Part shown: positions 1-14,365 of the stretch, one piece after another
How the letters are laid out: each line of letters starts with the position of its first letter
Position numbering within the stretch: the first letter of the stretch is position 1
From: Gadus chalcogrammus
Lineage: Eukaryota; Chordata; Actinopteri; Gadiformes; Gadidae
Direction: 5' to 3'
Length of the DNA stretch: 64,000 nucleotides
NCBI RefSeq assembly: GCF_026213295.1
Contig: NC_079426.1
Span: 12,950,264 to 13,014,263 of the forward strand
Notes under the pieces: model-generated
The model's database searches: none
Told to the model about the DNA's origin: nothing
Seen by the model: only the letters and a program-made list of their open reading frames with translations
Made by a program: the position numbers and the translations under genes

Positions 1-1279
1 TGGGCATTTCAGCACTCATAAACTGCTCAGCTCCAGCAAGTCCAGCCGGAATTTTTACTGTTTAAAACCAACAAGGACTTATCAGCATAGCTGGGATGGC
101 TGGAGATGGCCTCGTATGGCCAAAATATGGTACGAGCTGGGGAGGGTGGCGAGAAGGAGCACGCCAAGAGGGATCGTAATTGACCAACACACAAATCACG
201 TTGTTCAAATCAACATCTGCTTTATGACAGGATTAACGGGTTTAATCTGAGAGCTAGAACAGGATTTCAAATGAAAATATCATACAAATAAAAAAGAACC
301 AGCACACGATTTGACAAAATGTATAAAATACACGGGTAGTATCAATATCAGAGCTTGGAGATGCTAATTATTTATTTGTCACGTTGGGAAAAAAATAAAG
401 CATCAAAACAATAATGTCTGTGTGCGTCTGTGTGTGTCTGTGTTTGTGTGTGTGTGTGTGTGTGCGTGTGTGTGTGCGTGCGCTTGGGTGGTGGTGCTCT
501 TGAATGTATCGTCAGGTCTATTTTGCTTGCGGGCCAATCAACACCTTCTCGCGGCGGGGGTTGTTAGCATGTCTGCCGGTCAGCTGCATGGGGCGGTCGC
601 AGCCAGGCCGGCTCGCTCCCCTGTCAGCGGGGAAGCTTTTGTCAAAATTTGTAATGGGCGGCACTGATCCACATGCTATTTAAGACGGGCCACATCAACG
701 GCTTTGAAGGGCCCCCGCCGCAGTAAGTCACCTCTTGCTCCCCCTGATTCAATATTTACGCCCTGCAATGCAGACAGTTGTTTAATCAGCCTGTGTAGTG
801 GACATGCCTGCCCACTAGGTCTGCTCCGCCAGCTGCCAGCTCACACCACCCACCCCCCACTCACCGCCGCCCCCGTCCCTGGACACGACAGTACTTTGAC
901 CTATTTCACCTCCACTGCGCACGCCGCCTTCAAACAACCCAGCTGCAGACCAGAAATAGGACATCTTTTAATGCCAACCTCTACTCAGAAGACCCCAGTG
1001 GAACTTCTCCCCTCCCTCCGCATCGGCGTGAAACAGAGGGGAGGGTATGGAAGGGGCGAGGGAGGAGAGAGACAACAGCAGCCACTCACTGAATTGTACT
1101 GAGACAACAACAACAACAAGTGGGCTGGGGGCCAAGTTCAATAAACATGGTGGTGCAGCCGACCCTGTCACTTAAACCCAAATACATACTCTACAATTAA
1201 ACAAACAGAAATGGATTCATACACCGTTGTACTATTCTGTTATTTAGCTGCCTTTTTTTCAAAAGGGAAGTTGGATAAG

Positions 1280-1347
1280 AGCAGATTTTTATCCAAAGTG
1301 AGTTTGACAAGGGAATTCAGACGCAGGTCATCAAGGAGCAGGTATGG
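1280..1347 (+). repeat. fragment of the 'ttttatccaaag' dispersed family
   Basis: The motif tttttatccaaagtga is followed about 50 bp later by aaggagcaggtatgg, the same order as in the copy at 15101. Confidence 0.4.
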
Positions 1348-4300
1348 ATTGTGTTAAACAATTGTTTTGCCATGGAAAAACAAAGTCTAAACAATAACCT
1401 GATTCATGTGATCATGAGTTGGACCAGAAACAGAAATAACAGGACTGTTTTGAGAACAAAATTAAGTTAAACTTAAATATTAACCGGACAGGTGCAAGAA
1501 GTAATGATTTGGTAGACTGCACACATAGAAAATCATCCACATCATTTATTAAATGTTAAATTAAATTCTGCAACCAAATATTCTGCATATGCAACACTAA
1601 CGTATACCAAATTCAACACATCTGAAAATGAGAATCTTCGCATTAAGGAACATTGCCTATAGTTCCCCGCCAATATGTTTGCATTCCACCACACATAAGG
1701 TTGTGACATCGCCGTAAAACCTCATAATACCACCATTTGGCCAGCCGTAGTGGCAGGACCAGATTTTCATGTTTCAAGATCCCGTCCACACGCTTTCAAC
1801 GTCAATGGAAGTGAACAAAATGCCGTAAGGAAGCAGGGGGAAAGAATAAAACATCCGTCGTTTTATACAGCTATGCACAGAACCATTGTTAAAGACAGGG
1901 TGAATCTCCAGCCATGGTGATAAATCAAAAATCACTCCCGGTACAGTCCTTCAAATACATGCGTTACAAACAACTGCGCGCCAGCCGCAATGTTCCCGGT
2001 CAAGTGTGTATCTGTGTACGTACGTTCACGCATCTGTGAGAATATCAGTTTGAAACTAATGTGCAATGCAGAGCTTATCCGATTGGATATGTGAATTACA
2101 ATGTCCGTGGTCACAGCATCCTTATGGACCATGAAATAACAAGCAGCTGTGTGCATGTGTGTCAAGAGACACTGTGAATGTGTGCGTGCATGCGTGCGTG
2201 TGCGCGTGAATACATGTATGTGGGGGGTGTGGTGGGCAGTGCTGCCGAGAGGTTTGTTAACCCCGTCCATCAATGCAGTCTGGGATTCACAGTGGGGCGC
2301 GGGAGGCTTAAGGAGGTGAGCGCCACACAAGACAGTCCATCCCAGCAATACTAATATTGGCCCTTATTTTCTACAACAACAAAAAGCACCGCACCCCCAC
2401 CCGCGAGCTCCTCCACACCGCCACCGCCTAGAGAGCTGGTGGACTGTACCTTTTGATTTGGCCGGCTTTGCCGCTATACTGAGGAGATTACTGAGGGTAG
2501 CCCCCACGATTCGTTCCAGCAGACCTTGTATTGTAATCATGCAGTAAAGCAATGCATGTTCATGTTCCCCCTGATCAATAGGTCACACAGGGTGGCCTGC
2601 GGTACGACCTTAGTCGAAATTATCATCATCATTATTATGTGTTATAGGTCCTTGGATGAATAAGAGGGAGCAACTTGAGGTGACTAGTGACTAATGCTAT
2701 GATCGTAGGATGTTAACTGGAGAATGGAGCCAAGGATGGAGGGTCGTGCTAGCTTTGGACGATGAATTATAGGCTGTCTGACCAACACAACTGTCTGACC
2801 CACCCCGTGACCTATAAACCCTGGCACCACGCCAAGGCTCATTTACATGCAGCCGAGTTCAAGCAGGAGCTTAACGTTGTCTTCCAAATCATAACTTAAC
2901 GCCATAACTTAGCCAAATGTTTCAAGATAGTAAATCACGTCAAAATGAAACTTGGTGCTGTGTGGCTTATGACAGCATCTAATCACGTCGACCACCCAAA
3001 TATGGAAACAGGAAAATGTTATTCAAATACATCACCCCCTAGGTGGTCAGTACAAAGAGAACAAAAGCATAGCAAGTGTTGCCATTGTAACCCCCTCCCC
3101 AACCCTTTGTCTCAAGACACCCTGAAGCTAAACTTGCATGCTGAAAACAAACACTTAGCACCTCCAAAAATTGCCAATGCCAGGCTGTATTGTCAATCTG
3201 TACTATGCAGTCCGGCCCGCCAAAGTGTCACCACGTGCCGGCCGCCCTAGGGCTGTTTATAGACCAGACCTCCAGCGTTAGTATCTGCCGTGGGTCGTCC
3301 AAGGTGTTGAAACGTCCCAAACCCTACCTAAATACCCCCTGCTCTTTATTGGTGTTCCATGCGCACAGTGTGAAGTCATTAAAGAGGAACTCTGAACCAA
3401 AACCCTCGTTGACCCCCGGGCCAACAGCAGCGTGGTGGGCCTCATGCCAAATGTCAATAACCACCTCATAAGAACATCCTTAACAGGGAATTACGACACA
3501 ATCCAGGTAGGGCAGAGATAAAAAAAAATAAGCCTCCAACAAATGGTTCATAGTGGACAAAACATTAGCAGAGCCTTGACCAGTATAGAAGGCTATTCCT
3601 AGGCTGTGAAGACCATGGTTAAGAGAGGAGAGGGGGGCCCTTTTGATTTTGTTTTGGGGGCTACTGTGCACTTCCGATGCTTTCCATAGCAAAACGATTG
3701 TACCTTTGTATTATCTAAATTCAGTTTTATACTATATCGTTGTTTAGATTAAATAATAGTAGGCCATCGAAGAAGGAATCAACAACGAAGAAGGTGAGGA
3801 CTTTTAGGTACATTTCAGGGGATTTTCCTGAGAATCCGTGATGAACACAAGGTTCACCCGGACCAGTTTAGTTTAAGACCATCATCGAGGAGGCATCATT
3901 GTGGGTCTGAAGACCATCCCTGTACCCCAGACCGCCTTTATTCGTCAAACCCCCTATTGAGGACCAGTTTGTGTTCCCCTGAGGCTTTGTCCACTCCGCT
4001 TCAGCCATCGCCTCAAAATCCTCCAGCCTAGAGACCTGGGGCCGGACCACCACCAGCACCAGCCCCGGCCCACCTACCACCCTGCACAGACAGACACCCT
4101 GGAGCACTTTGATTAATGGCCCTCTGCTGGGACCCTCCATCCACTCAGCACATTGTTGAGAGGCTCTGAAACAGGACAACAGTTGCATCCCCTTTTCACA
4201 CTAGGCCTAAGCCCTGCCTGTCAGGCCCCGGTTAGAGCACTGTTAACTGGCTAGATTTACAGCTACTAACCAGCGCTAGGTGGCAGGCTGTCTGGTGGAG

Positions 4301-7300
4301 GGAACCCCCCCCATTAAATCAAGTGACATTTGATGAGCACTATTACCACAGCGTGGGCCAGGGGATTATCTCACCGGCTTACTTGCAACACTGGCATAAT
4401 TTGAGATGGCACACATCAAATGCTCGTTATTCAATGAGTTGCTCCCCGTTTATCTCCTAGTTGGTTTCATTAATGTGGGCCATGTGTTTTCCTGATCACC
4501 TCAATGTGAATCAAGGCACTCTCGTACCAAGGGCCAAGTGAGAAGACTTGGAGGCTCATCGCTGATCGCCTTGCCAACTTATTAACCTTGCCAAGCGGAC
4601 GTGTCCCTGGGCTATCATTCCTCCTTGACATGGAGGGATATGAAGACAGGGGGGAGCCGCAGACAGGATACTTTCCAATCCAGGGCAATGGAAACTCTGC
4701 TCTTCCCATTTAGCAACTATGCAACACCTCTTAACTCAGGTTGCTCTTTGGTGGACAGTTGATGTCAAGTCCTGCCTGCGCGAACCACATGTCCTGTGAG
4801 CTCCTTCCCCCTTAGACATCCAGTAACCACTAACACCTTCGCAGTATCTGCGCGATTCCAATGTCCAACACAGGCGTCAGCATTATTACTAAAATGTATA
4901 AAATATTTTTGAAACATTTAATTCCCCAAACAAGCTATTGAACAATTTGTTAGGCTAAGGCCCCATGGATTTCAAAAGGAAATTAATTTTTTCTATGTAT
5001 TTCTTTGTATGCACGTTAAAATAAGTATACATATGTTTACTTTTCTAGGTCAATTTATTCAACATATTTTCTTGGTTGTTTTTTTACAGCAACTTAAAAA
5101 TCTGTTTGAAAACAAATGAATGTGGATCTCGTGCTTGAAAGACTTCATAACTTTGCTTTGCAACCTCCTCTATAAATAACGTTTGTTATAATAATTAGGA
5201 CTAAACATGTAGGCCATTGACGTGACAGTGCAGACATGCAGAGAGTTTACATAAGCCAGATTCTCCTTAAGCCAAGATACTTTTGTGTGTGTAAACATAT
5301 TTCCTTTAGTGGCTGACCGATATGACTTATGGGGTCGTCTTCATCTGGTATCCGCCAGCTGCACTCCGGCACCTCAATTGGAGTGATATATGTCCCAATA
5401 TCAGGTGGCACAGGGGAGGGAGGAGAAGAGGGGCAGTTGAAGAGTGAGGTTAAAAGGGCAGAGGGCCGAAGCCTGGACAAGGCTGGCTGAGCACAGCTGG
5501 GGGAAGGGGTGATGGGAGGGGGGGGGGGAGGCCACGCACTTGACCTTGAAATAAGACAGAGAGACAGACAGAGACAAAGCGAGAAGCGTGCAGGCTCGCT
5601 CATGTTGACAGACCTGCCAGAAATATTAGATGAATTAGGACAGGTCCTAAGTTATGGGATGGATCAGTTCAATAGAAACAAAGTTTTTTTTAGATTGCAA
5701 AGATGTGAAACACTGCAAGAATGTGACAGATCTTAAGTCATGCCCTTACATGGTGGATGTGATAAAACGCAATGATTAAAGCCAAATCTAGCAAATGAAA
5801 ATAATACAAATAAAAATCGAGAAAATTGCCTTAAAAGATTCTTCGCTCCCTTATAGTCATATTATTATATGTTATACGGGTTATACGGGTGCTGAATTGC
5901 CTGTTGCCAGGAGGTCAGCGAGATAATTACTTGAACGGGTCAGTAATAAGGTCAGCCTCCATGCTTTTCCTTTGCCGAACCCACTGCCATTGTGTCTCCC
6001 CCCCCCCCCTCCCGTTTGCACCCCCCCTTCTTGAGCGGCGCCTCCGGTGCCTTGCAGGTGATTCCAGTCAATTAGAGGTGTGCTTGTGAATTGAGTTAGT
6101 ATTGGGGAAAAAATAAAAGGGAATGAAGGAAGCTGTCAGTCAAAGGGCCACTCTGGCTTGGAATCTGGCCGACGTCTGAATCTCTAAACCTGTATTTGTA
6201 TGAATAAAAATGAAGGGATTTAGGGGAGGACTGCTTCCTAGACAGACTCACCTTCACTATAGACTGAGCAAGGGTTGGTGGGGGAGGAAGAGAAATAGAT
6301 CTCAAAGAAGAAAAAAAACAAAAAGAAACCTGGGACTGAAGCAGACTTCTGCATAACAAAAGGGAGGCATAGGAAGGAAAGATGTTGGGCATGGGATTGA
6401 ATACAATGTATGACTGAATGAATCACTGTATCTCTATCCTACTCTCCCGAGGCATCAAGAGCGGCCGCAACACAAATCCACCGAATTATTCAACAGGGGA
6501 TTCAGACAGATTTGTCTGTTTGATGTGGATCCCACACACCATACCTCAGGGTCAATGTCTTGCAAGAGGCAGAAGACTCAATCTACAGCTCAGTGATAAA
6601 AAAATAAATAAAATCAAATGCAAAGAAAACGTTATGGCATCAAAAAATGATCATGTCCTGCATGGGTTAAGAGATTTGGGCCTCGCTGTGCGGCCCAAAC
6701 CATACCTCAGAGCCAATTTGTATCTACTAGTTACTTGTTAGCAATTCCAATGTTGTGGCTGGATTAGGCAGACCATGCAGGTCCACATAGCAGCGGTTGT
6801 CATCGGCATACGATGCATTTAGTCCCAAGCCCTCTAACTCATGGACAGCAGAAGTTTCACATGATCGGGAGGGAAAGGACTTAACAGCTCTAACGAATAT
6901 TAACTACATGGAAATAAAGTAACTTAAAAATTAATAGTATATAATAAATTAAGGTTGTGCTCACATCCTTATTACAAACCCTGTCTGTGAATAAACAGTC
7001 CCTCCTTAACTCAGATCATGGGTCAAGCATTCATATAAAAAAAGAAAACGTCCAACTGGGATATGTCATGTATATTCTCTAAATATTTTAAGATAAGTAT
7101 TTTGGAAACTTATATTGGTCACTAAACAGTGGGGGGGTGGGGGGGGGGGCAAAAACTGATTACGAGAATATACTTCTGGAAGAATACTAGAAAGCAGCCC
7201 TAAGCTGAGACATGCCATTTAAAGAGGAGCCCTAAGCCCAACTTCATCTGCTATGACTTTATAGAGGAGTGAGGCAGCGCTGAGCCGCTGCAACACATGT

Positions 7301-7954
7301 TCCCTGGCTGCCCATAACTGGGGTTTCTTTGTTTAGAAAAGAAAAAAAATATCCACCCACCAACACCACCACTGCTCGAATCAAGGAAAGGTCTTCAGTC
7401 TTCCAGGACTTGTAGGGAATTTTTTGTCTTTTTTTTTTATCGTATGAGACAACACTTCCTTTCCCAGAACAATTTATCTCTCTGCTTGACAAGACCGCTA
7501 GCTATATTTACCCAACTAAAATTGCAGATGATACACCTCCAGCTGTATCGCTCTGCAAGCACACATGCCCCTGTCAATCACACAAATACAGAACCTTCAA
7601 CAATGGAATGAGAGAGTGAGAGCGAGAGAAAAAGAGACAGAGAGTACACAATAAAATCAGAGAAAGAAAAAGAGAAGAGAATCAGAGAATGAATTCACAA
7701 AGAGAGCCTGTGAATCAGAGAGAGAGAGAAAGAAAAAGCCAAAATGAACGTCAGACAGAGACGATGGAGAATGAAAGAGAGAGAGGGATGCTGAGGAACC
7801 TGGTGGGGTCTAATCCATATTTTCCTTCGCTGGTTCTGGCTTGTGTTGTGAGAGGCAGCTAAGGTACACAACAGACCAAACGGAATTACTGGGCTTTCAA
7901 TAAGCCGACAGCTGGGCCCGGGAGCAACACAGCCCACCCTGAAGACTTCACACA

Positions 7955-8105
<151 letters not shown>

Positions 8106-8658
8106 CTCCCACCAAGTAGACTTGGGTGAGTGGGGTTGAAAGAGGGAAAGTGAAAGAGAAAGACCTAGTGCAATTTTGTTTTGCTTCCAAAAAAAAATGT
8201 AAGTCTGGCCAAGCACACAATTAAGCCTCTTCTTCATTCTGTATCAGTTGAGTCTTCCAGTCACGCCAAAGTGCATGGACATGCCGATTGAGAGACATTG
8301 AGACAAGGAGTGATTTAATGTACGGTTTCTAAATATTCGTCTTTTTGCCATCGAACTTAATAGTAATTTTGACTTGATATTCCGGATGTCGTCTCACCCA
8401 CAGAATGTGGGTGAGAATAAGGGTTGATGTCAAAGATATGAGCAACGCAGGCTGCTCAGTTAAAGCCATGAATCACTGGCAAGGTTTTGGTTGTTTTTTG
8501 GCACAGAGTAAAGGTTGGGTGTGAGAAGGGGTACGGTGGTTGTAGTGAGGGTGGAGAAGGACGAAGGGTGAAAATGTGAAGCAGATTCCTCTCAGGCCCC
8601 TGGCGCAGCAGTGCCTGTCCATCTCCTCTGTCGGTGGAGGCATTCCCAGGGGGAGGCC

Positions 8659-8786
<128 letters not shown>

Positions 8787-10535
8787 AGACTGGAGGTCCA
8801 TGTGTTGCATCTCTCCTCTGGCTGCCGGCTGCTACCGCCGCTGGCCTGCCCAGCTTCTCTGGACCCTTCCAAGCGCTCTCATTGCAAAGCCATGACGACA
8901 CACAGGGTTAACCGCCGATCTGGACTGACTGCCTGGCCCCCCAGGGACCGAGGACTAGCGGCGCTCAGTTTACACACACGCGCTGGAGCTCGCACGAGAT
9001 CAATCACTGTTACCACGGTTACACCGCGGGTAGCTCAGATCTTCAGTCCTCTACAACCAGAGAAACAAGTATGGAAGCTAGACAAATGACAAGTATAGAG
9101 ACGAGGGGTCCTTGTCCAAATCAACTGGTCGAGCAAGGCGTTAACACTGCCATGGTCAGGGGGTATATTCCCACTGGGGGCCACCCTTGCCAAGAATGTA
9201 TGCTCTCAGGGTATTGCAAGACATAAAAGCATCCGCCAAATGGCATATATATAGAGAGAGAGAGCACGTGGAATGCTTTGATACAATTTGAAGCAATCAC
9301 CCTAAAGACAAAAGATATTTCAGGAAAGGTGATTTGGGATTTAGGGGACCAAGGCAAGCTGGCCAATTAAGAAATTGTTAAATAGTGGTTTGACATATTA
9401 CTCTGTCCTTGCAGGTATTCAAAGATATATATACATTCAATATTTTTTAGAAATGACACGAATTCTACTTCATTCATGTGGAATCTGCAAGGCTTTAATA
9501 AGTTTGTCACTTTCTGTCTGCATGCTATCCCTTGCGTCGTTTATCTTGTATAGTAATATTTTTGTCACATTCTAATATTCAAATATGTAGATTTAATATC
9601 ACTGTATATTATGCTCCATCCAATAAATATTCAAACATTTGAGTACCTCTCCTGGTAGGCAAATAAAATAAATATAATTTTCCTCCTCCCACAAAGCACT
9701 GCTTCACCGGGAAACATCTGTACAACAGTCGTACCCCTGCCTATAACCCCGTCCCCAACACTGCCGTGTCACTCAAAGGAGCATTTGGATAAAAGATGAG
9801 CAAACAGCAATCCTGTTTCATTGGGACTCCCGTATGATTCAGCAGCCACAAAACAGCCCCATGCACGGCGAGACACAGAGAGGAATAATATTGACAATGC
9901 GAAAGGCCACAACGTTTCTCCATGGAAATATACACCCCGCACCTGATTAAATGTCATATTACTCCTCAGACACGGGATAACCCGACTCTTTACAATAGCA
10001 AATCTGAATATGCTCAACCTCGGGGTCTCAGCTAGCTAGGATTTACCCAAGTGATGTATTGTACAAGAGACACTTGGCACGGCTAAGCCACTGCTGGAAC
10101 AGGAGGATCAGAAGAGGGGAATATAGCACACGGTTTCTATCTGGCGCTAGGAGCTGGTGAATGGTATTACAGAAAGACAGATACATCTATGGATATTATA
10201 ATAAACACAGATATAATTTTTGACACTAATTTGATCGAGGGCCTGACTAACATAAAACGTGTGAATATTTCAGAATATTTTGTTTTTTGTAATTTTTCAT
10301 TTAAAATTTAAAATGCATTGGCTCAATGTGGTTTAAAAATCATAAATTTAGTAATTATGGATCTATAGCAGATAAATTAGGGATATGCAAATGTGTTCGA
10401 GGCCTGAGGGATGTATAATGTGGCCGTTGAAGCCCTTGGAGACCTTGGTACCTGTGATCAAGGGCTGTACAACTCATTGAATTGAGTTGACTTGGTGATG
10501 CATCTGATTGACGTGTGATGTTTGGATGAACTTAC

Positions 10536-10602
10536 CTTTAATGGAGTTGAGGATGTCCTTGAGTTGGGCGAAGCTGCTGAGCAAAGGGTCTTGTTCTTCA
10601 TC
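10536..10602 (-). CDS. gbf1: gbf1 second coding exon
   Basis: The 67-nt exon has acceptor ...atgaccag and donor gtaagt. It encodes 22 residues, DEEQDPLL...LNSIK, plus the first base of the next codon. A following Glu codon would restore the family reading (LNSI-x-ELSEIEP in human). Confidence 0.9.
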
Positions 10603-13436
10603 CTGGTCATAGAGTAAAAAAAAGGGCACATAGTTTGCATGGTCTTGCACCATTCAAGATGATGAGGATATCTGAGGGCAAGCTGTGCAAATCCAATGCT
10701 CTGGTTTTGCATAGAATTTGAATAAAGAAGGCCCAATCTTTTAGAAGTAGTGACAAATATCTGGGAAGATTCTTATTCTTAATTTTGCAACCGGATATTT
10801 GCGTTAGAATTTACTTTGGTCAACGTTTACTCGACAGACCAAACTGGTTTAGTGAGAAAAATAATCGAATTAGAGTTCCAGTTAAATGTTACTTATGTTG
10901 AAACAAAAGTGTAATAGTGCAGGTTTTAAGTATAACACTTCTATAAATACAGTATTAAATACATAACATACCGTGTATACCGATTTTAATGCGAGTATTG
11001 ACAATTAACATGTCCTCTGCACTACTCAGTTTCATATTCAAAAACATAGTTATACACAAAGTATACCTCAACTACATCTACATATTGCAAGGTTTCCCAC
11101 AGCCGTCCATGGACGAAGCGGAGAATTACCAACTGCCTCTACTGTCACTTTGCAGAATAAATGGCTGTGAAAAACGAGATGGGGATGACGATGAGCGAGT
11201 CCGTTCTCTATATGATATGCTATAATACAGGCTGATAAAATATACCCTAACAAATAGAAAACATTGATGTAATCAAACAGAGGCAGGACTATGAGGGGAC
11301 GGAGCACTCCGTTCTACCCGATTAGGCCCGGTATTCACTTAGGGTGCAACAGTTCTATTCAAAAGAATCGTACTGCCAGGGAAGACACGCACGGTTCGGT
11401 GCATGAACGGGTACAGTTCAGAATGGATTGAAACACAGTCGGCAAAGAAAAAAAAGACACCTAATTTAAGCTCATTTTGACAAAGCAGACATAAAATATC
11501 AGTGTTTCTAATAATTATATCATGGGGACTTTGTTACTGGCTGGGTTAGGGCTGGGCGATATGAAGATATCATACCGTGGACGATATGAAAGCGTCTACC
11601 GGGAGAGATTTGGCCATATCGTTTATACCGAGAGAGAAAAAAAAAAAAAAAAAAATTATATTGCACTGCACTGACTGAAGCAAGGCAGGTGTGAGACTCA
11701 CCTGTTAACTTGAAAAAAAATCTCATTTGTATTGAAGAAACAGTTCTATTTTTACCACCAGCTATTTGCACAGCACATAACTTTATTTTATAAGTGTATA
11801 ATTAGTATTTAAAATATTTGTGTGATGCTGTGATTTTCATTTTATATTACACTGCACTGACTGACAGCCAGGCAGGTGTGAAGCACACCTTTAAAAGAAA
11901 ATTGTATTTGTATTGAAAAAACAGTTCAATGTTTGCACTATATGACACTGCAGTTAATGACAGATTATTTGCTACTTACTCCTTTGTAAGCATGGAAATT
12001 CAAGTTCAAAATAAAATAAAAAACTGATCAAATGTGAAGTATGGTTATTTTAAGCCATTTATTATTTTAATTTACTTCAAAAATACCATATCGTGATATA
12101 TATCCATATCGTGATAGAAAATTACTCATATCGTGATATAAGATTTTGTCCATATCGCCCAGCCCAAGGCTGGGTATATAATAAGTATGACAATGACCAA
12201 TATCAAATTGTCAGTGATTGTGGTGCGATTGTTTGTTGGTCAGAAGATAACATCAAGATAAGGGCCACAGTCATATATGCTCGATCACGTGACTTTTCTG
12301 TTTGGGCACGGAGCAGGAACGAAGCATTTGATGACAGAGAGCCTACCCTGGGGTAATAAAGGTAAAACGAACCGAACTATTAAACCCTTCTTTATCACCT
12401 ACTTCCTTAAACATGCAATGCTCGTTTAGCGTTTTGATTTGAGATTGCCGTTGCAGAGCGTTCGCCCATCAAGGTTTTTAGTTGTAGATCTTTCTTTTTT
12501 ATGTCATAGCCAACCGTCAGCTATTAGTAAGTGGGAAGGGCTGCTGTATGAGACAATCGGGCATTTAGACTGCTCTAAGATAATTTTTGAGGTCAACATC
12601 AGGGCATCTCTTTTGGTTTGGGGAATCCAACTTGACTCTCAATCACATGTTCGAACACAACGTCAACAAAGCTCAACCACAGGTGTGTTGATGCAATATA
12701 TCTCAATACTTTCTTCTGCTCTCTCTAACTCAAAAATATTGCCTACAGCAGTCTCTATATCCGGTTTAATCAGATATGATAATGCCCATTTTCAGGGTAC
12801 AAACCCACAATCCAGCTTGCCACCATCTCCGAAGCACTTGCCCCTCCACTAAACACTTTTTGGTTGGTTTGTATTGGCCACTCTTAAAGTCATCAAATGT
12901 AAGATTGAGCCCCTCTAAAATAGTGGGCAGGAGACGATTTTACGATTAGTTAAAACAAATAGTGAGCAACAGGCTTTTTCATTTGTAGAATACCGGTATA
13001 TTAATTATAGGATGGGATTTTACTGATAGCATTATATGAATCACTATCGATCAGCATTGATTACAGATGCGTCAAAATTATTTTAAGCTAGGTGAAATGT
13101 TACACATTGGGACATCGATATAAAACATGGCATGTAAATTATTCTTCTAAAGAAAAACGTTTCTGAAAGTACATTTCTGAAAGAATTCTGAAAGTATTTG
13201 TTGTCAAACAAAATTCAACAGAAGTCAGCATTTCATAACAGCGAAACTCATTGCCATTGCAACACAATACGGTCATCTCAACTTCAGAAAGTTCAGAGTA
13301 AAAAAACTAAATTGAGATTGTGATGAAAGTACCAGTGGAGTGTGGGTGTTCCATCTAGAGTTCCTCTTGATTGCTCCAACCACAGTACCGATCTCTCCTT
13401 GGACGATGTAGATGTTCTTGTCCACCATCCTGCCTT
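10536..13436 (-). CDS. gbf1: GBF1, Golgi brefeldin A-resistant Arf guanine-nucleotide exchange factor, N-terminal exons only
   Basis: Two coding exons on the minus strand give the first 54 residues of GBF1. Exon 13436-13333 starts with ATG at 13428 and reads MVDKNIYIVQGEIG..., ending ...WNTHTPL in phase 0. Exon 10602-10536 continues DEEQDPLLSSFAQLKDILNS... and ends in phase 1. The join matches vertebrate GBF1 (MVDKNIYIIQGEI..., then DEERDPLL.SF..LK), which is how I recognise it. GBF1 is a large (about 1,850 aa in human) Sec7-family exchange factor that activates Arf1 on cis-Golgi and ERGIC membranes for COPI recruitment. This part belongs to the N-terminal DCB dimerisation region; the Sec7 domain lies beyond the window. 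The ATG has A at -3 and G at +4. The gene is divergent from pitx3. No further gbf1 exon was found between 1 and 10535. Confidence 0.93.
10603..13332 (-). other. gbf1: gbf1 intron containing an hAT element
   Basis: The intron lies between the two recognised gbf1 coding exons. Apart from the hAT-type element at 11547-12167 it shows AT-rich unique sequence with no supported gene. Confidence 0.75.
11547..12167. mobile_element. non-autonomous hAT-type DNA transposon (MITE), complete
   Basis: The element is 621 bp. It begins TAGGGCTGGGCGATATG and ends CATATCGCCCAGCCCAA, so the 15-bp gggctgggcgatatg repeat is perfectly inverted at both ends. It is flanked by identical 8-bp direct repeats, ggctgggt, at 11539-11546 and 12168-12175. 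Eight-base target-site duplications are typical of hAT transposons. No transposase is encoded. The interior has two related blocks (about 11656-11750 and 11846-11935, both with the motif actgcactgactga and a caggtgtga segment), so an internal duplication occurred. Further cgatat motifs near both ends look like sub-terminal transposase-binding repeats. Confidence 0.9.
13333..13436 (-). CDS. gbf1: gbf1 start-codon exon
   Basis: The minus-strand acceptor is ...ctaatttcag followed by eight untranslated bases (AAGGCAGG) and ATG at 13428. Thirty-two codons follow, to CCACTG at 13333, then the donor gtactt, which has GT but is otherwise weak. It encodes the conserved GBF1 N-terminus. Confidence 0.92.
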
Positions 13437-14365
13437 CTGAAATTAGAACAGAAAAGTTTTTCTACGGATAATCGTTTCATCCGCAATACATTTTCAGAAA
13501 AACCTTGACAGGTTACCTTAGAAGATATATTGTTATGAAAATACCATTCTACATTCAATGTTGATCACATGCTGTCATCCAAAGCACCTAAGAGTGAATG
13601 CATTTAGATACATTAAGAAGGAGGTGGGGTTAGGAATCTTGCTCAGGTAGACTGCAGACTTTGGATTCTAGCCCAGAACCTGTGAAATAAATTGTAGCAT
13701 TGTTTGTAATGATGCAGTCCCCTAGGCTTGCACTACACCCAACAGGTTAACCTTCTCATTGAAAGGATGAAATACCTTCTCTTGGGAATAAACTATCATC
13801 AAGAACAGTTTAAAATCCATACCGGTACACACAAATCCCTACCAAAAACATATAGATTACACAGGCCTAGAATACATTGACCAATCATTATGTAACAAAA
13901 TATATTGATCCATTGGTAGAATGCATTGAATTGTTATGGCAATTCTCGTAGACAAACGAAGACATTAAGACATAATCCTTATTCCAAGGCTAAATACAGA
14001 TCTTGCGAACTGTCTTCCCGAGTTTACCTGGAATAACTGGATGATCAGCTGATTAGTAAAATGACGATGCTAACCACGTAGGTCCATTACCATCCCTGCT
14101 AAAACATATAATACGACATAGACCACACTTAAATTGAGACACACTCCTCTAATGTGTAAAAATGCGTTTCGTTTGTACTAATAGCAAAACTGCGATGTGT
14201 AACCAATAAAACCGGCTGTGTTCCTGTGGTCAAGTTGGCATAACATGCTAGCTTGATATCCACGTCATATTAGCCTCAATTTCCGCCTCTATCTTTCTAC
14301 GGCACCATGGGTAAACGACAACATCCACAGTGCAGGTATGGTGATGTCAAGATTAAATAACTTAC
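13437..14365 (-). other. gbf1: gbf1 first intron
   Basis: This lies between the inferred 5'UTR exon and the start-codon exon. It contains a possible decayed copy of the dispersed 'ttatccaaagcg' repeat family at about 13600-13684. Nothing else is recognised. Confidence 0.5.
13600..13684 (+). repeat. possible fragment of the same dispersed family
   Basis: A tail-like segment (cttgctcaggtagac, then ggattctagcccagaacc) resembles the 3' part of the copy at 15101 and 43742. Confidence 0.3.

Noticed and set aside
4470..4540. Short EVIRK match resembling the next GBF1 exon
   Set aside because: The flanking residues do not match GBF1 and no splice sites are in the right places.
5247..5603. Minus-strand frame with a non-repetitive stretch (PPDIGTYITPIEVPECSW...)
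   Set aside because: It has no convincing splice signals and no match to GBF1 or another family I know; the 'accgatatgact' part resembles a decayed transposon end. It is kept as intron sequence.
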